The position numbers were made by a program, and so were the translations under genes. A stretch of 64,000 nt of DNA from Endomychus coccineus (taxonomy: Eukaryota; Arthropoda; Insecta; Coleoptera; Endomychidae). Positions 13,081 to 25,829 of the stretch are shown piece by piece; positions within the stretch are counted from its first letter, which is position 1; the number at the start of each line of letters is the position of its first letter. Location of the stretch: NCBI GenBank assembly GCA_958510875.1, contig OY294067.1, positions 247,767,736 through 247,831,735 on the forward strand. Direction: 5' to 3'. The notes beneath the pieces were generated by a model. The model was not told the DNA's origin. It ran no database searches and saw only the letters and a list, made by a program, of their open reading frames with translations.

Positions 13081-14315
13081 TAGTGGCTTCTGTGAGTCAG
13101 AAAAATATGAAAATATTTCAGAGCCTAACGAGACTGTCCCTCCCCCGTTTTCGAGGATGCTGAACACGATGACGGTGGTTTGAACTCTTTCTGAGTTGAA
13201 CGTCACCCCCAAACGGCCAAAAACAACTCCCAAAAAGGGTGAAACGCGAATATACCGACATATTCCGAGAAAAATTGCATCACCTCCCGTTTTCGAGTGT
13301 GCTGAACACGATGGTGATTCTGGATCTTCTCCCTGAAGCAAACTAACCGCTGAAACGGACAACTACCCCTCTGATACCCTGAATTTATGGAGTGGATGAG
13401 AAAAATCCGATAAGAGAAAATGTATAACAAATCACTGAATACACACCGGATGATGTTTCCACATTTGTTGACTGACTGTTCACCCTGAAAAATAGGCGTA
13501 TAATACATCGTGTCTGGCTAGGTTATTTGATGGTTTTTAGGTGAGAAAATCTCCTGTATGGAATCAGTGGTACAATTTTACATATTTTATTTCATTAAAT
13601 CATAAACATTTCTATATCACGCGTACAATTACTTATTAACTATATATACAAATATAAAACTGTTTCATTGACGCATATAACTACATATCCACTATATATC
13701 CATATAAAACATTTTTTTCACCCCTTTCGGGCGTTGTTTTCTGCCGTTTAAAGGGTGGGGTTGACTCGGAGAAATTCCAAAGTACCGGCATCGTGTTCAG
13801 CATCCTCGAAAACGGGACGTGACGCGGTTCTTCTCAAAATATTTCGGTATATCCGAGTTTCACCCCTTTCGGGGGGTGTTTTTTGCCGTTCAAAGGGTGG
13901 GTCTGACTCGGAGAAATTCCAAAGTACCGGCATCGTGTTCAGCATCCTCGAAAACGAGAGGTGACGCGGTTCTTCTCAAAATATGTCGGTATATCCGAGT
14001 TTCACCCTTTTTGGGGTGGTTTTTGGTCATTTAAGGAGTGGGGATGGCTCGGAGAAATTCCAAAGTATCGGCATCGTGTTCAGCATCCTCGAGAACGGGA
14101 CGTGACGCGGTTCTTCTCAAAATATATCGGTATAGCCGCGTTTCAACCTTTTTGGGGGTTGTTTTTGGCCGTTTGGGGGTGACGGTCAACTCAGAAAGAG
14201 TTCAAACCACCGCCGTCGTGTTCAGCATCCTCGAAAACGGGAGATGGACAGAGTCTCGTTAGGCTCTGAAATATTTGCTTTTTTCGGCCTTTTTTCCGAC
14301 TCACAGAAGCCACTA
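13081..14315. mobile_element. Foldback element with tandem-repeat arms (copy 1)
   Basis: The outer ends are inverted: TAGTGGCTTCTGTGAGTC at 13081 and its complement ending at 14315. Inside each end is a second matching block (ATTTCAGAGCCTAACGAGAC, about 13117, with its complement near 14255). Each arm then holds ~141-base tandem repeats: two units on the left in one orientation and four on the right in the other. About 350 bases of unrelated AT-rich DNA (13380-13735) lie between the arms. No transposase is encoded. This organisation is that of a foldback-type, non-autonomous DNA element. The open frames here are repeat artefacts. Confidence 0.7.
13140..14290. repeat. ~141-base tandem repeat in inverted blocks
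   Basis: The marker CATCCTCGA starts at 13801, 13943, 14084 and 14224, giving periods of 142, 141 and 140 bases. Its complement begins near 13154 and 13295, again 141 bases apart. Each unit contains CGTGTTCAGCATCCTCGAAA, a GGTATATCCGAGTTTCACCC-like stretch and a CCGTTT(A/G)AAGGGTG stretch. Confidence 0.85.
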
Positions 14316-17040
14316 ACCTGTTAACTTATTGATATGACTATGAATATTGTATTAATTCTAAGCCGAATGGTTCTCAGATCACATAATGAACATAGAAAAC
14401 GCAACAAATTTCACAATGTATAACGAATCATCACACCCCAATTTAGACAGGCTTGGTCCATACATATATCTCCATAACACATAGTCTGGCTAACTTTCTC
14501 AGATATGAAGATAATTTTGACACAGAATAAAACAGAAAATAGTGCTATCGATAGAAGCGAAATCTCAATGAAATACTCTGAATCCAATAGGTTTATCCTT
14601 AAATTTCCATTAATCATCTTTGAATAGTTAACATCTCCTCCTTTAAATATAAAGAATTATATTGGTTCAATACACCCAATAGATGAATCAATAACAAACA
14701 AAAGCGAAACTAAAATAGTGGAAAATAAACCTCATTATTATCTTCCATATCAGGAAATAATCTCAACTCCAGAACATTTAGTTATTATTCTAGTATAAAA
14801 AATGAATTCAAGAATCTTTTCTCCCCATTAATTATTAAACTCCTCTTCAGGATCAGCAACTTGCATTCCATACCTGCATCATGATGGATGGAAGAATATA
14901 ATTTTTATTCTTATACATCGATGAATAATTCTGCAGCATCTTTTTGGATAAGATTCACGAAGACTACAGTAAACTGGGGAATGTTAAACTTGGCTTGTTC
15001 GTTACTTTACATGAGCTTATTCCTTGAGAATTATTTTTAATGAAATATTTGCTCGGGAATTATTGCGCATGATGCATGCATTAACACACTAGGCAATTAT
15101 CTTAATTAAACACTGCTACTCTCCTGCATAACTGTTATAGATAACATTATCCACAAGACTATAAAGTGTAACGCAGATTGCACGGCTGAATTCTCTATTC
15201 GTCTTAATTCTACAAATGCAACGTCAGTACTATAATTAACATTATCCCATATAGCCGGCGTCGCCCGGACTACATAATGAGGAATATTTTGACATTTCAC
15301 CCCCATCCGATCCTACACCTATCACCGCTAAGACTGAACTTGAACGTCATCATCGAGAGTATCACCATTCATCGGATGTTTTTGATTGTTTTCCATCGTC
15401 TCATTTGTAAAAGTAACAAATTATGAATAACTAATAAAGTAGCGAAGTATCACCACCAAATTGCAACTTCACTTATCTGCTTGAAAAAGTCGGAAAGGGC
15501 AGTTTTTTAAATCTCTTTTAGATAATGACTAACCCCTTGTTTTGAAGGTGGAATGTGCAGAATTTCTTCACGACCGGAATAAAACTGTAGAATAGTATAA
15601 AAAGCTGACGTTCCAATCTATTCAATACGTCCAAAATATAAATTTAAAGCCCTATTATGTTGATATCACTGTTATTTGTAACTTCCGTTACTCTAGTTTC
15701 AGCGCCATTATTCAGACGGTATTGAAATACAATTAGAATAAATAATGATGGCATTCAAAATATCAGTAATTGCAATGAAAGAGAAAATGAATGTCTATCA
15801 AAGGAACATGAGTGTGCAGTGGATTGAATACATGTCGTATAAAATTACAAAAATATAACTTATTGAAATTTGTAGTCCAATTCTATAAAATAATGAAGCC
15901 ATTATGTTAGCAGACATATTTTTTTATTTACATTTTCGATTCAGAATTTCACTACCACTTTCTATAGAAAGTTCGATGAAGGTCACCAACCGATATGCTT
16001 ATCATAAACTAAAATTATTAATACAAGCAAATTATAACATGTCATATCATATTTGTTTCATCTTTTTGACCTCAGCAGAGATGAGAAAATAACAAGTATC
16101 AACAAGATAAAATCACATTTTTTTTTCTATTCACAACTTCATTTCAAACTAATTCTAACATCTCATATTTGTTCCACAGCAAAGATAAGAAAATACTGAA
16201 ATAAAAATCACATTCTTTCAACCTTATTAAAAATTAGAATGGGGTAGGCTAGGCTCTACCTTCATCAAAGTGACTTTCATAAAAATCACGCCCACCTTTC
16301 AATCCAGGTGACATCATTAAAAATTAGGCTGGGCTAGACCCACCTTATAATCAATGTCACAACACCTGAAGTGCAATATGACACTTCTTCAGCAGCCGCT
16401 GGTCATTGGCAACATCCCCAAGAAATACGATTCTTATGGACAGAAGCGGATGGACATGCCATCGAACTGTTCCAGAACTTTGCTTGCTATACTACTTTCA
16501 ACTATACATATATCGTTATTTCACTATTTATTCACCATTATTTGAAGCTATGTAATGTATTTATTCTATGGATAATCGTTATTGTTTGCTTCTATACCTT
16601 GTCGTGAATAAAAATTCCTCATTATTAGAATGTTAAACCCACCATGTAATTGTAGTATAAGTTCGTAATTAAATCTTTTTATAAAATTTTAATTTCATGT
16701 AAATAAAATATAATTTCAGCAAGGGCACAAGGATTTTAAGAGTCAGCAGATATTTTCTGTTCTATATTTTAGCGTGAGAAATAGTAAAAGAATTTCGGAA
16801 ATAACCATAAGTTAGTTCACATCCGTTCCAAAGAGGAGAGGGTGATGTGATACCATATCAGGTCAGAGTGAAGAAGGCTTCAATTATTCCTCACAAATTT
16901 CAGTCATGAATATTGAAATTGATCTGTACTAAAATTCTACATAATTCTATAGAAATAATCTTCTAAGTTCATGAATAACCGACCACAGTAATCTTTCTGC
17001 AACCTACCGATAAGTATATCTACAGTTGAAGTTTTAATTG
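14316..17040. other. Intronic, no gene; minor repeats
   Basis: No coding similarity was found. A fragment at about 15652-15725 is the minus-strand version of the repeat at 17041-17190 (contains GTAACTTCCGTTAC). A ~105-base segment around AGATAAGAAAATA is repeated at about 16040-16110 and 16150-16215. A GGCTAGGCT / GGCTGGGCT motif follows at 16240-16350. Confidence 0.45.
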
Positions 17041-17190
17041 TATTTAAATACCGTCTGTAGATGGCACAATAACGCTGTAACTCAAGTAACGGAAGTTACA
17101 AGTAAAAGTGATATCAACATAGTAGTGTTTCAATCTTACAATATGAATAACATTCCATATCACATTGTAAAAGGTGGAACGTTTCAATTT
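17041..17190 (+). repeat. Interspersed repeat with ribozyme-like motif (copy)
   Basis: It begins ATACCGTCTGTAGATGGC, contains the self-complementary GTAACGGAAGTTAC, then GATATCAACATAGTAGTGTT, and ends near a CATATCACATTGTAAAAGG-like block. Related copies are at 15652-15725 (minus), 58735-58855 (plus) and 59785-60003 (inverted pair). A diverged relative at about 32400 lies next to Penelope-like sequence. It is probably a TE terminal region. The 113-residue frame covering it is not credible as a gene. Confidence 0.6.
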
Positions 17191-17884
17191 TTTAATGGAA
17201 TATGTAAAAAAACCGAGGATATAATTCGTTACTCTATGGTGACTTACCATTATGATTATAAGAATGGACAATTACTTCTTTTTTATACCAATTGTGATGT
17301 ATACAATATACATAATATTAGAAAACATTCTGTATGTATATACGCAAATCAGAGATTGCCTGTAAATCAAATTATATAAAGCTAATGGTTCTTAAGGAAT
17401 CGTCTTGTAATTTTATTGAAGAGTCAATTGAATGAAAACGAGTTAAATTCAATTCAATTCATAATAATTACAATGATTGAGTGATTCCACATCCCCTATA
17501 TAGTTGAGAGCCAACAGTCTACAATGAGACAACGTTGTTATCTTGTGAAACATCAGCCACAACTATTAGCGTATCCCAAGTGGGAACTGATATTGATGTT
17601 CTCATTTATCCTCAAAAGCACACAATGAATAGTTCAATTCCACTCAAAATATTTTTTAAAAGTGGCCCCGCGTCGTCAGAGAATGTACATTCGTGCACTA
17701 TTTGCTGTTCGACCATGGTTTGTTACTTGTTTTTGTCAACCAATATTCACCAATCTTAATAACTATTCACTATCCTACATTCATTGTCTAGTCTCCGCTT
17801 TTGGCTGATCATGTTTTATGTATTTGATATTAAAGCAACGCATTTATAATAATAATTAATATTTTTACAATTATTTTCATGTAA
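17191..17884. other. Intronic, nothing recognised
   Basis: AT-rich intron sequence with no coding similarity or clear repeat. Confidence 0.4.
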
Positions 17885-18115
17885 CTCGACGAGCTCAACC
17901 TAATCACCACTACATTGTTGAGCTGGAGACCTGACGAAATTCTTCCTACCAGACTTCATTTTCCTATCGAACTTATCGAACAAGTTGTGGAACCCTTTGT
18001 CTAGTGAGGTCTTTCCCTATGCCTATTACCTCCAAACCTTCAATAAAAATGTGAAGGCTCATCTCTTCTCCCAACTCTCCACTGCTGGCTCACGAAGTTC
18101 TTTAAAATCAAAGTA
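17885..18115 (+). mobile_element. 3' fragment of jockey-like LINE
   Basis: Reading on the plus strand, it carries segments such as FLPDFIFLSNLSNKLWN and SSEVFPYAYYLQTF. They correspond to the extreme C-terminus of the jockey-like LINE present on the minus strand at 26690-28005. The nucleotide match around GAGGTCTTTCCCTATGC is close. It is a short 5'-truncated copy. Confidence 0.6.
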
Positions 18116-19359
18116 TAGAAAATAAAAATAATTATACGGATTTTGATCAGGCCGTTAAAGTTTATAGCTTGTTCTTCTTTATAAATGTTTCGTTTGTTCT
18201 ATGATCATCTTTCACTTTGGTGTGATTATTAATCAATATACATATTACTACATTTTGATATAATTGAATTAAATATTGAAATGTATTCTATATTACAAAC
18301 AAGTATCTTCCATTATTAACTTTATGCTCCCATATTCTGGACTGTACTATAGAGAGCCGTGATTGTTCACATCATCGGATAATTAGTGGTCATCGATTAT
18401 CGCCAATGATAGCCAGGCTAGTCTCAATTCAATTGGAAACAAGTAATTTATCAACAATTGACTGTTTGATTGATTTGTTTCTACAATTCAGACGAAAATA
18501 TAACTGGATGTGAGCTAGTTACTCAATAATTTACATACAACTTAGGAGTAAAAGTAATTGACATGCTTTCAAGAAAATCAGATTGCGTTGACAATAACAA
18601 AAACATAAATGTTGCATAACGTTCTGCATAGAAATAATCCTAAGATATGATATTCAATTTGTATACGTTCGCCATGGAACATTACCATCGGATCTGAGTT
18701 GCAAATATCTCCCTCGCAATCCTTGTGATAATATTATTGTAGGGGACTTCAATCGGCTCGTTCAAAAACATTTTGACAAGAACTTGTTACTGTTTGTTCT
18801 GAGATGTTAGTAGATCTAATATGTGTCTACACGTGTTTGTAAGTTGCTCTAGGGACAAATTCTATTGCAACAAATTCAGACAAAATCAAAATGACACTCC
18901 ATCCTATTCAGCTTACACAGGTTTGTCACAAGATAATGGTTTTTGAACATCAGAATTGATGGAGGGCGTGGAATTGAGTGCTTTCTCTCTTAATGAAGTT
19001 GCATCCGGAAATACTTCCTCATAATACTATACAAAAGAAACAATCACCCTTATCAACTAAAAATATTGTATTTAGGACCTTTCACCTGCACAGTAGTCAT
19101 CATCAGAGTAACCCAAATAACACTAACAATTTGAAGGCATTGGCTCTAATTTGGTTAATTGGTGTCGTTTCAATCTCCTTTTTTGTTTAGAAATCAAGTT
19201 ATTCATCGAAGATTTGTCCAACGCTATTTGTTGGAGTTTTTCAAGAAGGACGTTTATTAATCTATGACAAAGACTAGTGAATAGAGCATTTATAATTAAT
19301 TAGAGTAACTGAATCTGTAGGTCTATAACTAGTTGTTTGAATGGATTTTCTGCATATGT
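18116..19359. other. Intronic, no supported gene
   Basis: No gene was found. Near 18735 a short stretch reads NIIVGDFN, like the catalytic GDFN of LINE endonucleases, but the surroundings do not confirm it. The frame at 18978-19190 is rich in Ser, Asn and His and matches nothing known to me. Confidence 0.4.
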
Positions 19360-19570
19360 TGTATTTCAAGTGAATTACCATTTCTTACACTTTTAATATC
19401 AAGTTTCGATTTCTACAGTTAATTTGAAAGTGTCAAATTGGTTATTGAAGGGGTTCAAAAAGCGATGTAAATCAAAACCTTCACCTATAACCACAAAAAT
19501 ATCATCGACATATCTATGCCAAACTTTCGGAAACTGATTTAATTGATTTTGTGGAGGTTCCATGATCGCA
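19360..19570 (-). mobile_element. Penelope-like element RT fragment
   Basis: The minus strand reads MEPPQNQLNQ, then KVWHRYVDDIFVVIGEG and FNNQFDTFKLTVEIE. The RYVDDIF box and the following TVE segment are the catalytic palm and adjacent region of Penelope-like reverse transcriptases. A frame change lies just upstream, near 19570. It is only a fragment and is inactive. Confidence 0.65.
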
Positions 19571-20769
19571 GCCCGTGTCCCAGATGAAGTGTGGTTAGTA
19601 CTTTTGACAAGGTGCTCTTTTCCAAAACGTGCTCATCGCAAAAAACTTTCAAAAAGTTGATATTGAGATCAAATAATATTTCCGTATTTTTTGGGTCAGG
19701 AGCACCTTCCTTTGTTCCTGTCATTTTAATCGAACAACGCACGGCTTTCAAAATAAAGGCCCTCGGATCCCAAATATTGAAATAATTTCAGATTTTATAA
19801 TTGGAGATTATACATTGCACAGAAATAGATTTTTTTTATATATTACAGCTTTTCTCCTCACACCGATATTTCCCGAATGTTCCCAAGAAACAAAACAAAA
19901 GCCATTTTTTCCAAAGGGAAAAAAGTAGGAGGGTGTATTTTGAAAATTTCAAAAATTTTTAGCTCATAAATTACCAACATTTTTTCTCAATAATTTTTTA
20001 AAAAACTAATATTTCCCAAGTTGCTTACGCGGAAATTTGAAATTGGCAGCAGTCAGGCCAATTTGAATGTCAAAAATGACGATAAATCGCGTTCTATGCG
20101 TATGATTATTATGAAATTCAGAATTTGTTGTGTTTCTTGGCTACCGGCTATGAATCTAAATTTCCAAAATTCAAAACGTTGACCCCGAAATGGACCCTTT
20201 TCCCATAGGGAAATGACTAAAATCATTTAAACAGTTTTAAAATGGTACATATCGATATTTTGGTTTAAAATAAGACTTTTCTCATTCATAGAATTTTTCG
20301 GAAAAAGTAATATCTTCAATGTTACACGGATTTGTGAACTGTTTTTGTAGTTGCGAGAATTCAAGATACAGCTTATACAACTGCCGATACATTTCTGAAT
20401 GGTTTGTTCCCATTTCATCGATATTTTTTTATAAAATACTTTTCTTGATCAATATACATTGTCATGGAAAATTATATATCAAAAAGCATACTTCAAAACT
20501 AACCACAAGCCTCCTGGGACACGTCCTGATATTACCCACCAAGTTTGAAATAGTTCAATTTTGCGATTAGTTCTAAGAATTGATACATATAATCGTTGGG
20601 CGGCTTGGGAGTTGTTAAATCCCTCAACTAACCAGTTAGATATATTTATACGTGGATCAATTACTGTTTGAAATAATTGAGCTCATGGAATTACCTGGTT
20701 TATGACTCTTGGGTATGCATCACAATTCAGGAAGATTGATTCGGAAGGCTAAATTTGTATTTTAAATTA
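19571..20769. other. Intronic, nothing recognised
   Basis: AT-rich sequence. Frames near 19591 and 19539 reflect the neighbouring Penelope fragment; the others are short. AAGGGAAAAAAG at 19914 and CCCATAGGGAAATG at 20202 hint at a small repeat but no element could be bounded. Confidence 0.35.
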
Positions 20770-22040
20770 TCAGGAGTGGAATGTTTTGATCGCTGCGATC
20801 AACTCCGCCCATATATTTGTTATATTGGTTGATAGCAAAAGGCTGTTCAACGAGAATGCGTCTTTTCTCTTTTTGAGATTACAGTGTAACTGATTTGAAT
20901 GGTGCAGCGTAATAAAATTGGTTTCAACATGAACAATACCATTGTCAGCCCATTTTATCACTACCATAGACCGATCTTTGGTTATTTTATAGTCGGATAA
21001 GCCGCGATTTTTCTACATTTCTTCATCGCTCATCAGGAGGCAGCTTCCCAATCGGTTTCTTCTTATAGTTGGAATTGCTTCAATCTTTCTTCCAGTTAGC
21101 TTATCTAAGAAGCTCAAACTTGTAAAAAAAAACTAGACAAAGATAGTGTACGGTAAAATATTATACACTAAACACAGCCTGTTGGTGTATTCTGAGACAA
21201 CGAAGGAACTTAAAACCACCTGCTTGTAACAATAGTTCATTTCAGGTAAGTTTCATACCATACGATGTGAACACTTGATGTTGTTCCAGTCCACATATTA
21301 TAATCATACCGCAATGGTTTCCCTCTCATGAACGGTTTACAGCCTTGTCTTCCGTGATATGGTACCATGGCCTCGTCTACAGAATGATTTTCTGAGACTG
21401 AAGCAAATTCTAGAAATTTTTCATCTAGTTCACCGAGCAGTGGCCGTATTTTTCCAAAACATTCTCTCTGTTCAAGATTATTGTTGTCACAACAAAGGAG
21501 ATTTGTGAGAATACGTTCGAACTAAATCCTTGACTCAACATCAAAATTCTGAAGAATGCTTCCATTTCCTCCACCGTTACATCCGATTTTCGGTTTTTGC
21601 TAGCAACATAGTAATTTATATCACGAACAAACATATTGATAATGTTGGTGTCAAAAGAAAATTCAAATAATCCTAATGGCGTATTATTATTTTTTACAAA
21701 CAGTATTTCAGGCCACTCACTAGTCGAAAGCTCGTTTTCTGTATTTCGGATTGACCAGCGATAAGATTTTTGTGACTTTGAAGATTATTTTGTTCTTTTC
21801 ACTAATCTCGAAAGAGGCAGAACATCCTTTTCTTCCCATTCAGTATCATCTGCGTTAGCTATACCCAAAGAAGCCTCCGCTCTAAGAATGCTCCCGAAAG
21901 ATTACTTATAGCCACCTCATCCTCATTCCCTGAGTCTTCATCACTTTCACAGGATGGATCGCATGCGTTTCCAAGAGGCATTATAATGATAGGGACATAA
22001 TCCCACTGTTGCACAACTCATTCTAGTTAATAGCAGCGCA
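20770..22040 (-). pseudogene. piggyBac transposase remnant
   Basis: Read on the minus strand from about 22040 to 20770. An acidic N-terminal part comes first (SCESDEDSGNEDE). Next is SEWPEILFVKNNNTPLGLFE, then INMFVRDINYYVASKN and VTVEEMEAFFRILMLSQGF (ORF 21425-21634). VDEAMVPYHGRQGCKPFMRG (about 21300-21390) covers one catalytic-Asp region of the piggyBac RNase H-like core. Finally MVVIKWADNGIVHVETNF (20770-20967) is followed by a shifted-frame NQYNKYMGGVDRSDQN, the last conserved Asp region. Multiple frameshifts and stops make it dead. I could not identify TTAA-flanked ends. Confidence 0.8.
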
Positions 22041-23924
22041 TTTTATTCCATCATAACTGTGTCATGGTAGCCACTGAATTACATATTTGCTCAGGTATTC
22101 AAATGTGTGGAAATTTGATATAAGTGATACTTAGTTTTGCAAAAAAAACTTACCCAACTAGCTTCAGATCAATAGGAATACTTTTGTTATGGCACCAGAA
22201 ACCGTTGTCAGCTCACAAAATCTAATAAAAATGGTGCTGAAGAAGTTAGACACATGTCTGATACTAAGAACAATCTGCGCCATCTCTTAATAAATAGCTG
22301 AAGGTAAGGTAAAACTAATAAAATATGGGTGCCAAAATTGTCCTTATGGAAGGCCAGTGAATTATTTTTCTTGAACCCTTTTGATGAAAATTCTTCCTAT
22401 TATGCACAATCTGCTATTTATTAAGAATAGATGCAAATATTTAAAAAAATGTATTTAATATGGAAAATATTTACATATGAATTATATTTAAGAACATATT
22501 GAGTAGTTAAAATAAATTTGATCATTAATGAACATTATTTCATGCCATCCCATTCTAATGATTCTTAAAATGAATCATAATTTTAAGCTTCAAATCCAAG
22601 ATCACTTGTGGTGATGGTGCATTTTGGACTTTTTTCTCCAGTTGGCATATTACCCTTGTAGAAAAAATATAATGTTCAGAATATTAGATTATTCCGATAT
22701 GCTAGAAACTAAATAATGATGACTTCCCAATTCAGTTAAATTGATATTCTGCATTCAAATGTGAAACAAATAAGTTTCTGGATAACTAGTTCAGCTATAG
22801 CAATGTTAGCTTATAATAAAATTATGGCCCTAACTAGGACTTGCCGCTACTTAAATGTGTCAAGATGTATAGTGTTGAGGTGCCCCAAGAACACTCAGGA
22901 ATGTCACCTGAACACAAAGGAACTCTCGGCTACTCTACAAGTTGACTCTCTGGAAAACCCCAGAAAGAAAAACAACCCTACAATGATATACACATTCTAT
23001 AAGTTGATAGCTTGAAGAAAGTAAAAAAAAACCTACCTTTTCACGCGAAAAGGTCTCAAACGTTATAAAAGAGAACACATTTATCCTCAAAAATGAAATC
23101 AAATCAGGAATATCTCCCAATGCTGATATAAAGAGTAAAGATATTGATAAAAATCAGTCGCACTGAAATTATGGGAACAATTTAAAAAATTTCGAGGAAG
23201 AACACATACTTTTACTTACATACAATAATGGCGGCAACAAACATATCCTTCTGAAGGCTTAATTTCTGGTTCAATATTCCAAGACTCCAAAATACAATTA
23301 TAACAACCGAAAATCAAATTGTCTGCCTTTCGCAAATAAATCCCACACAATGGTTAAAGTACAAACAAAACTGCCTTTGCGAAAAATAATTGTCACACCA
23401 AAATTAACATCAGTCAGGAAGCAAAATTCTACCTACACACAACAATTTAATATCGCAATCCTTTTTTGTTACCGGCATTTAGAAAAAAAGGAAGTCAGAT
23501 ACGCGACTAACATCGGTGACTCGTCGCTATAGGTAAGATAAGATTCCTGCCGCAAAAGTTACAGAATAGCATGGAAACTTCTTTCAAACAAATAATCATA
23601 CACTACCAAATTATTTGGACATACAACACAGCAATCCCCAATAGTTAACTGCAAATGGACAGATGAAATAAGATGCATACAGGGACTTATTCAATTTGGA
23701 CCCTGTAACAACGATGGGCCGCCTATGGTTCACCGAATCATAATAACGTTGGTTGAAATTTTAACCGGCATAGGTCAGGGTTTGAAATGTCACCGATCAC
23801 AGGTTATGCTGAACATTTCTCAACCAACAATTATAAGTATTATTGCAATATTCAATAATTGTAGCATAATACCTCCACAAAATACCAACTACTGGATTTG
23901 AATTGTAATGAATGGATGTGTTTG
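22041..23924. other. Intronic, nothing recognised
   Basis: No coding similarity, clear repeats or RNA genes were found. Confidence 0.4.
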
Positions 23925-24160
23925 AACTCGTCTAGTCCACCTAGATTATGAGACTCTTGGCACGGAATAGAAATCCAAGTTTTCGTGAAGCAATTTTCGC
24001 AATGGACCTAACATGATAGTCCTATGAGAGAGGTTGGTGGTGATTCCGAGCATTGTTATGGAAGACTTCATAGGAATCATATTAGATTATCAGATTCCCA
24101 TTTCAAAATCTTTGCCGGAAATCCATTAATTGTGTCAACCAATCTCTGTCTCTTTGTCAA
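23925..24160 (-). mobile_element. Jockey-like LINE fragment
   Basis: It matches part of the minus-strand LINE at 26690-28005. Shared stretches include GAGCATTGTTATG-GA-GACTTCATAGG and ATTATCAGATTCCCATTT. Read on the minus strand it encodes MIPMKSSITMLGITTN, equivalent to IPMKSLITMLGIITN in the longer copy. It is diverged and carries internal deletions. Confidence 0.65.
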
Positions 24161-25399
24161 ATAAACTTATTGTATTCCTGTAAATTTCATTACCATCATT
24201 CAGTTCATCGTAAAATTTTTAATATTTCATTATCTTATATTCGATCAATATTGTCTAGGAATTGCATTTTCCTTGTGTTATATCTATAACACTTCTCGTC
24301 CATATTAGTAGAACATTTTCATTAATCTATTATGATTATTATAAGTCCTAAGAGCTTTGTACGCATCCTTTGGTTATGTGAATTGTAATGGTTGAATATT
24401 TCTGATATATTCCACTGTTTCCATAATGAGGTATTTCATCAAGCTTCAATGTATTAATACATTCTACTCAGTAGAGCTGAACATAATGGTATAAATGTTT
24501 GACAAGTTTGCAGCAAACGTTGAGCACTTGAGCTCATACTGGGAAAAATAAGTCAGAACCAAACATAACATTCAAAAGTTGAACGAGTGCCACTGCTTCG
24601 TTAACGCTTAGTTTTGAGGTTTTTACATTAACCCCCAGTGAACAATTTTCACTTCATGAAAAGTGAGCGGCTGTCTCTGTGAAGCAAACAGGAGAATTAT
24701 GAGAGTTTTTGTAGAGTCCAAGTGGCGGTTTTATTATAATTTTATTCGTGGTTTTATTTAGTATGTCCGTTTTAAAGGACTGTTCTCGACCAAACCGGAA
24801 CACAATTATCTGCTGAATTAATTGCAACCACCTCGCAGCTTTAATTTCGCTAACCTACATATATTACTTCACTGTTTTACTGGGGATTCCGAATCGTTCA
24901 GCAATTTCTACGGCAAATATTTAATTACTGGAACAGTATTTAGATTCGTGCCGAACCCATGTGCGGGAAAATATTAACTATCCCGATAACAGGAGTGGAA
25001 TTGAAATCTATCGAATAAATGGAATAATTCGAATGGAATTCCTTTTATAGGCTAGTCATAACGTACTCCAATATCAATTATAAACTTTCGAATTGATTCT
25101 TGTTAGGTTTAATTTATGTTCTTTTATTGTTCCTCTTAATTGTTTAGGGAATATGGTAATATCAGATATGAAGGTTGGGAGTTAACGATACCAATGGTAT
25201 ATCAACTATAAAGTACCTTAAGGACATTTTACCGATCGAAGACCAGTTTGGAAGACGACCCAAGCGCATTCAAATGCCAAATACAGATTCATAGATATAT
25301 GTTAGCCTGCATTGCATATCACGTTGACATAATGAGTCAAGTTTTGCATCGCATTGCTATAGCAATATCTAAACAACAGAATGCATTGCAGTTTTTTGT
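24161..25399. other. Intronic, nothing recognised
   Basis: AT-rich sequence without coding similarity. Confidence 0.4.
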
Positions 25400-25690
25400 G
25401 AAAATAACATTCAAAAACCAGTAAAAGTGAGTGAATTAAATGATTCTGTAAACGAAGTTGATGCCATAGAATGAACTTGGAACAAGGGACGTTTGGCTCT
25501 CATTCCTAACAAGTCGAGAGAGCTGGCGTACTTTATGAGAGGAACTGAGAAACTAAAAGGAAAACTGTGGGCTGAATACTCGATGTTGAAATCGACAATT
25601 CTCCTTTTTGAAGGAAGATAATGTGGAAATCGGCCAGAAAAGTTCAGCATTTTTACTGGAGAAGAGTTTACTAAGTTTTTACTCACATTT
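25400..25690 (+). pseudogene. Crypton-type tyrosine recombinase fragment, copy 1
   Basis: The plus strand reads AYFMRGTEKLKGKLWAEYSM, LKSTI, and later FSIFTGEEFTKFLLTFLD. The LW-YSMLKST and FT-EE---FL segments match the N-terminal DNA-binding (SAM-like) region of Crypton YR proteins common in insect genomes. Only this segment is present and the frame breaks near 25620. The next copy starts about 140 bases later. Confidence 0.6.
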
Positions 25691-25829
25691 CTTGATCAAT
25701 TTAATTTGACACTGAAACTGAGTAATTTTTTTTCACATTGAAAGATGTTACGTAGTCTGGTTCGATTATGTCATTACCGAGGCGTTGATTACAAATGACA
25801 CTAAAATGAGATATATACTTTTGTTGATT

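Noticed and set aside
13748..14262. Several overlapping 65-75-residue ORFs in the repeat array
   Set aside because: They recur on both strands with the 141-base period and are by-products of the tandem repeat.
17038..17379. 113-residue protein
   Set aside because: The frame spans a dispersed non-coding repeat and AT-rich sequence, and has no recognisable domain.
18720..18800. LINE endonuclease (NIIVGDFN)
   Set aside because: Only eight residues fit, with no supporting motifs on either side.
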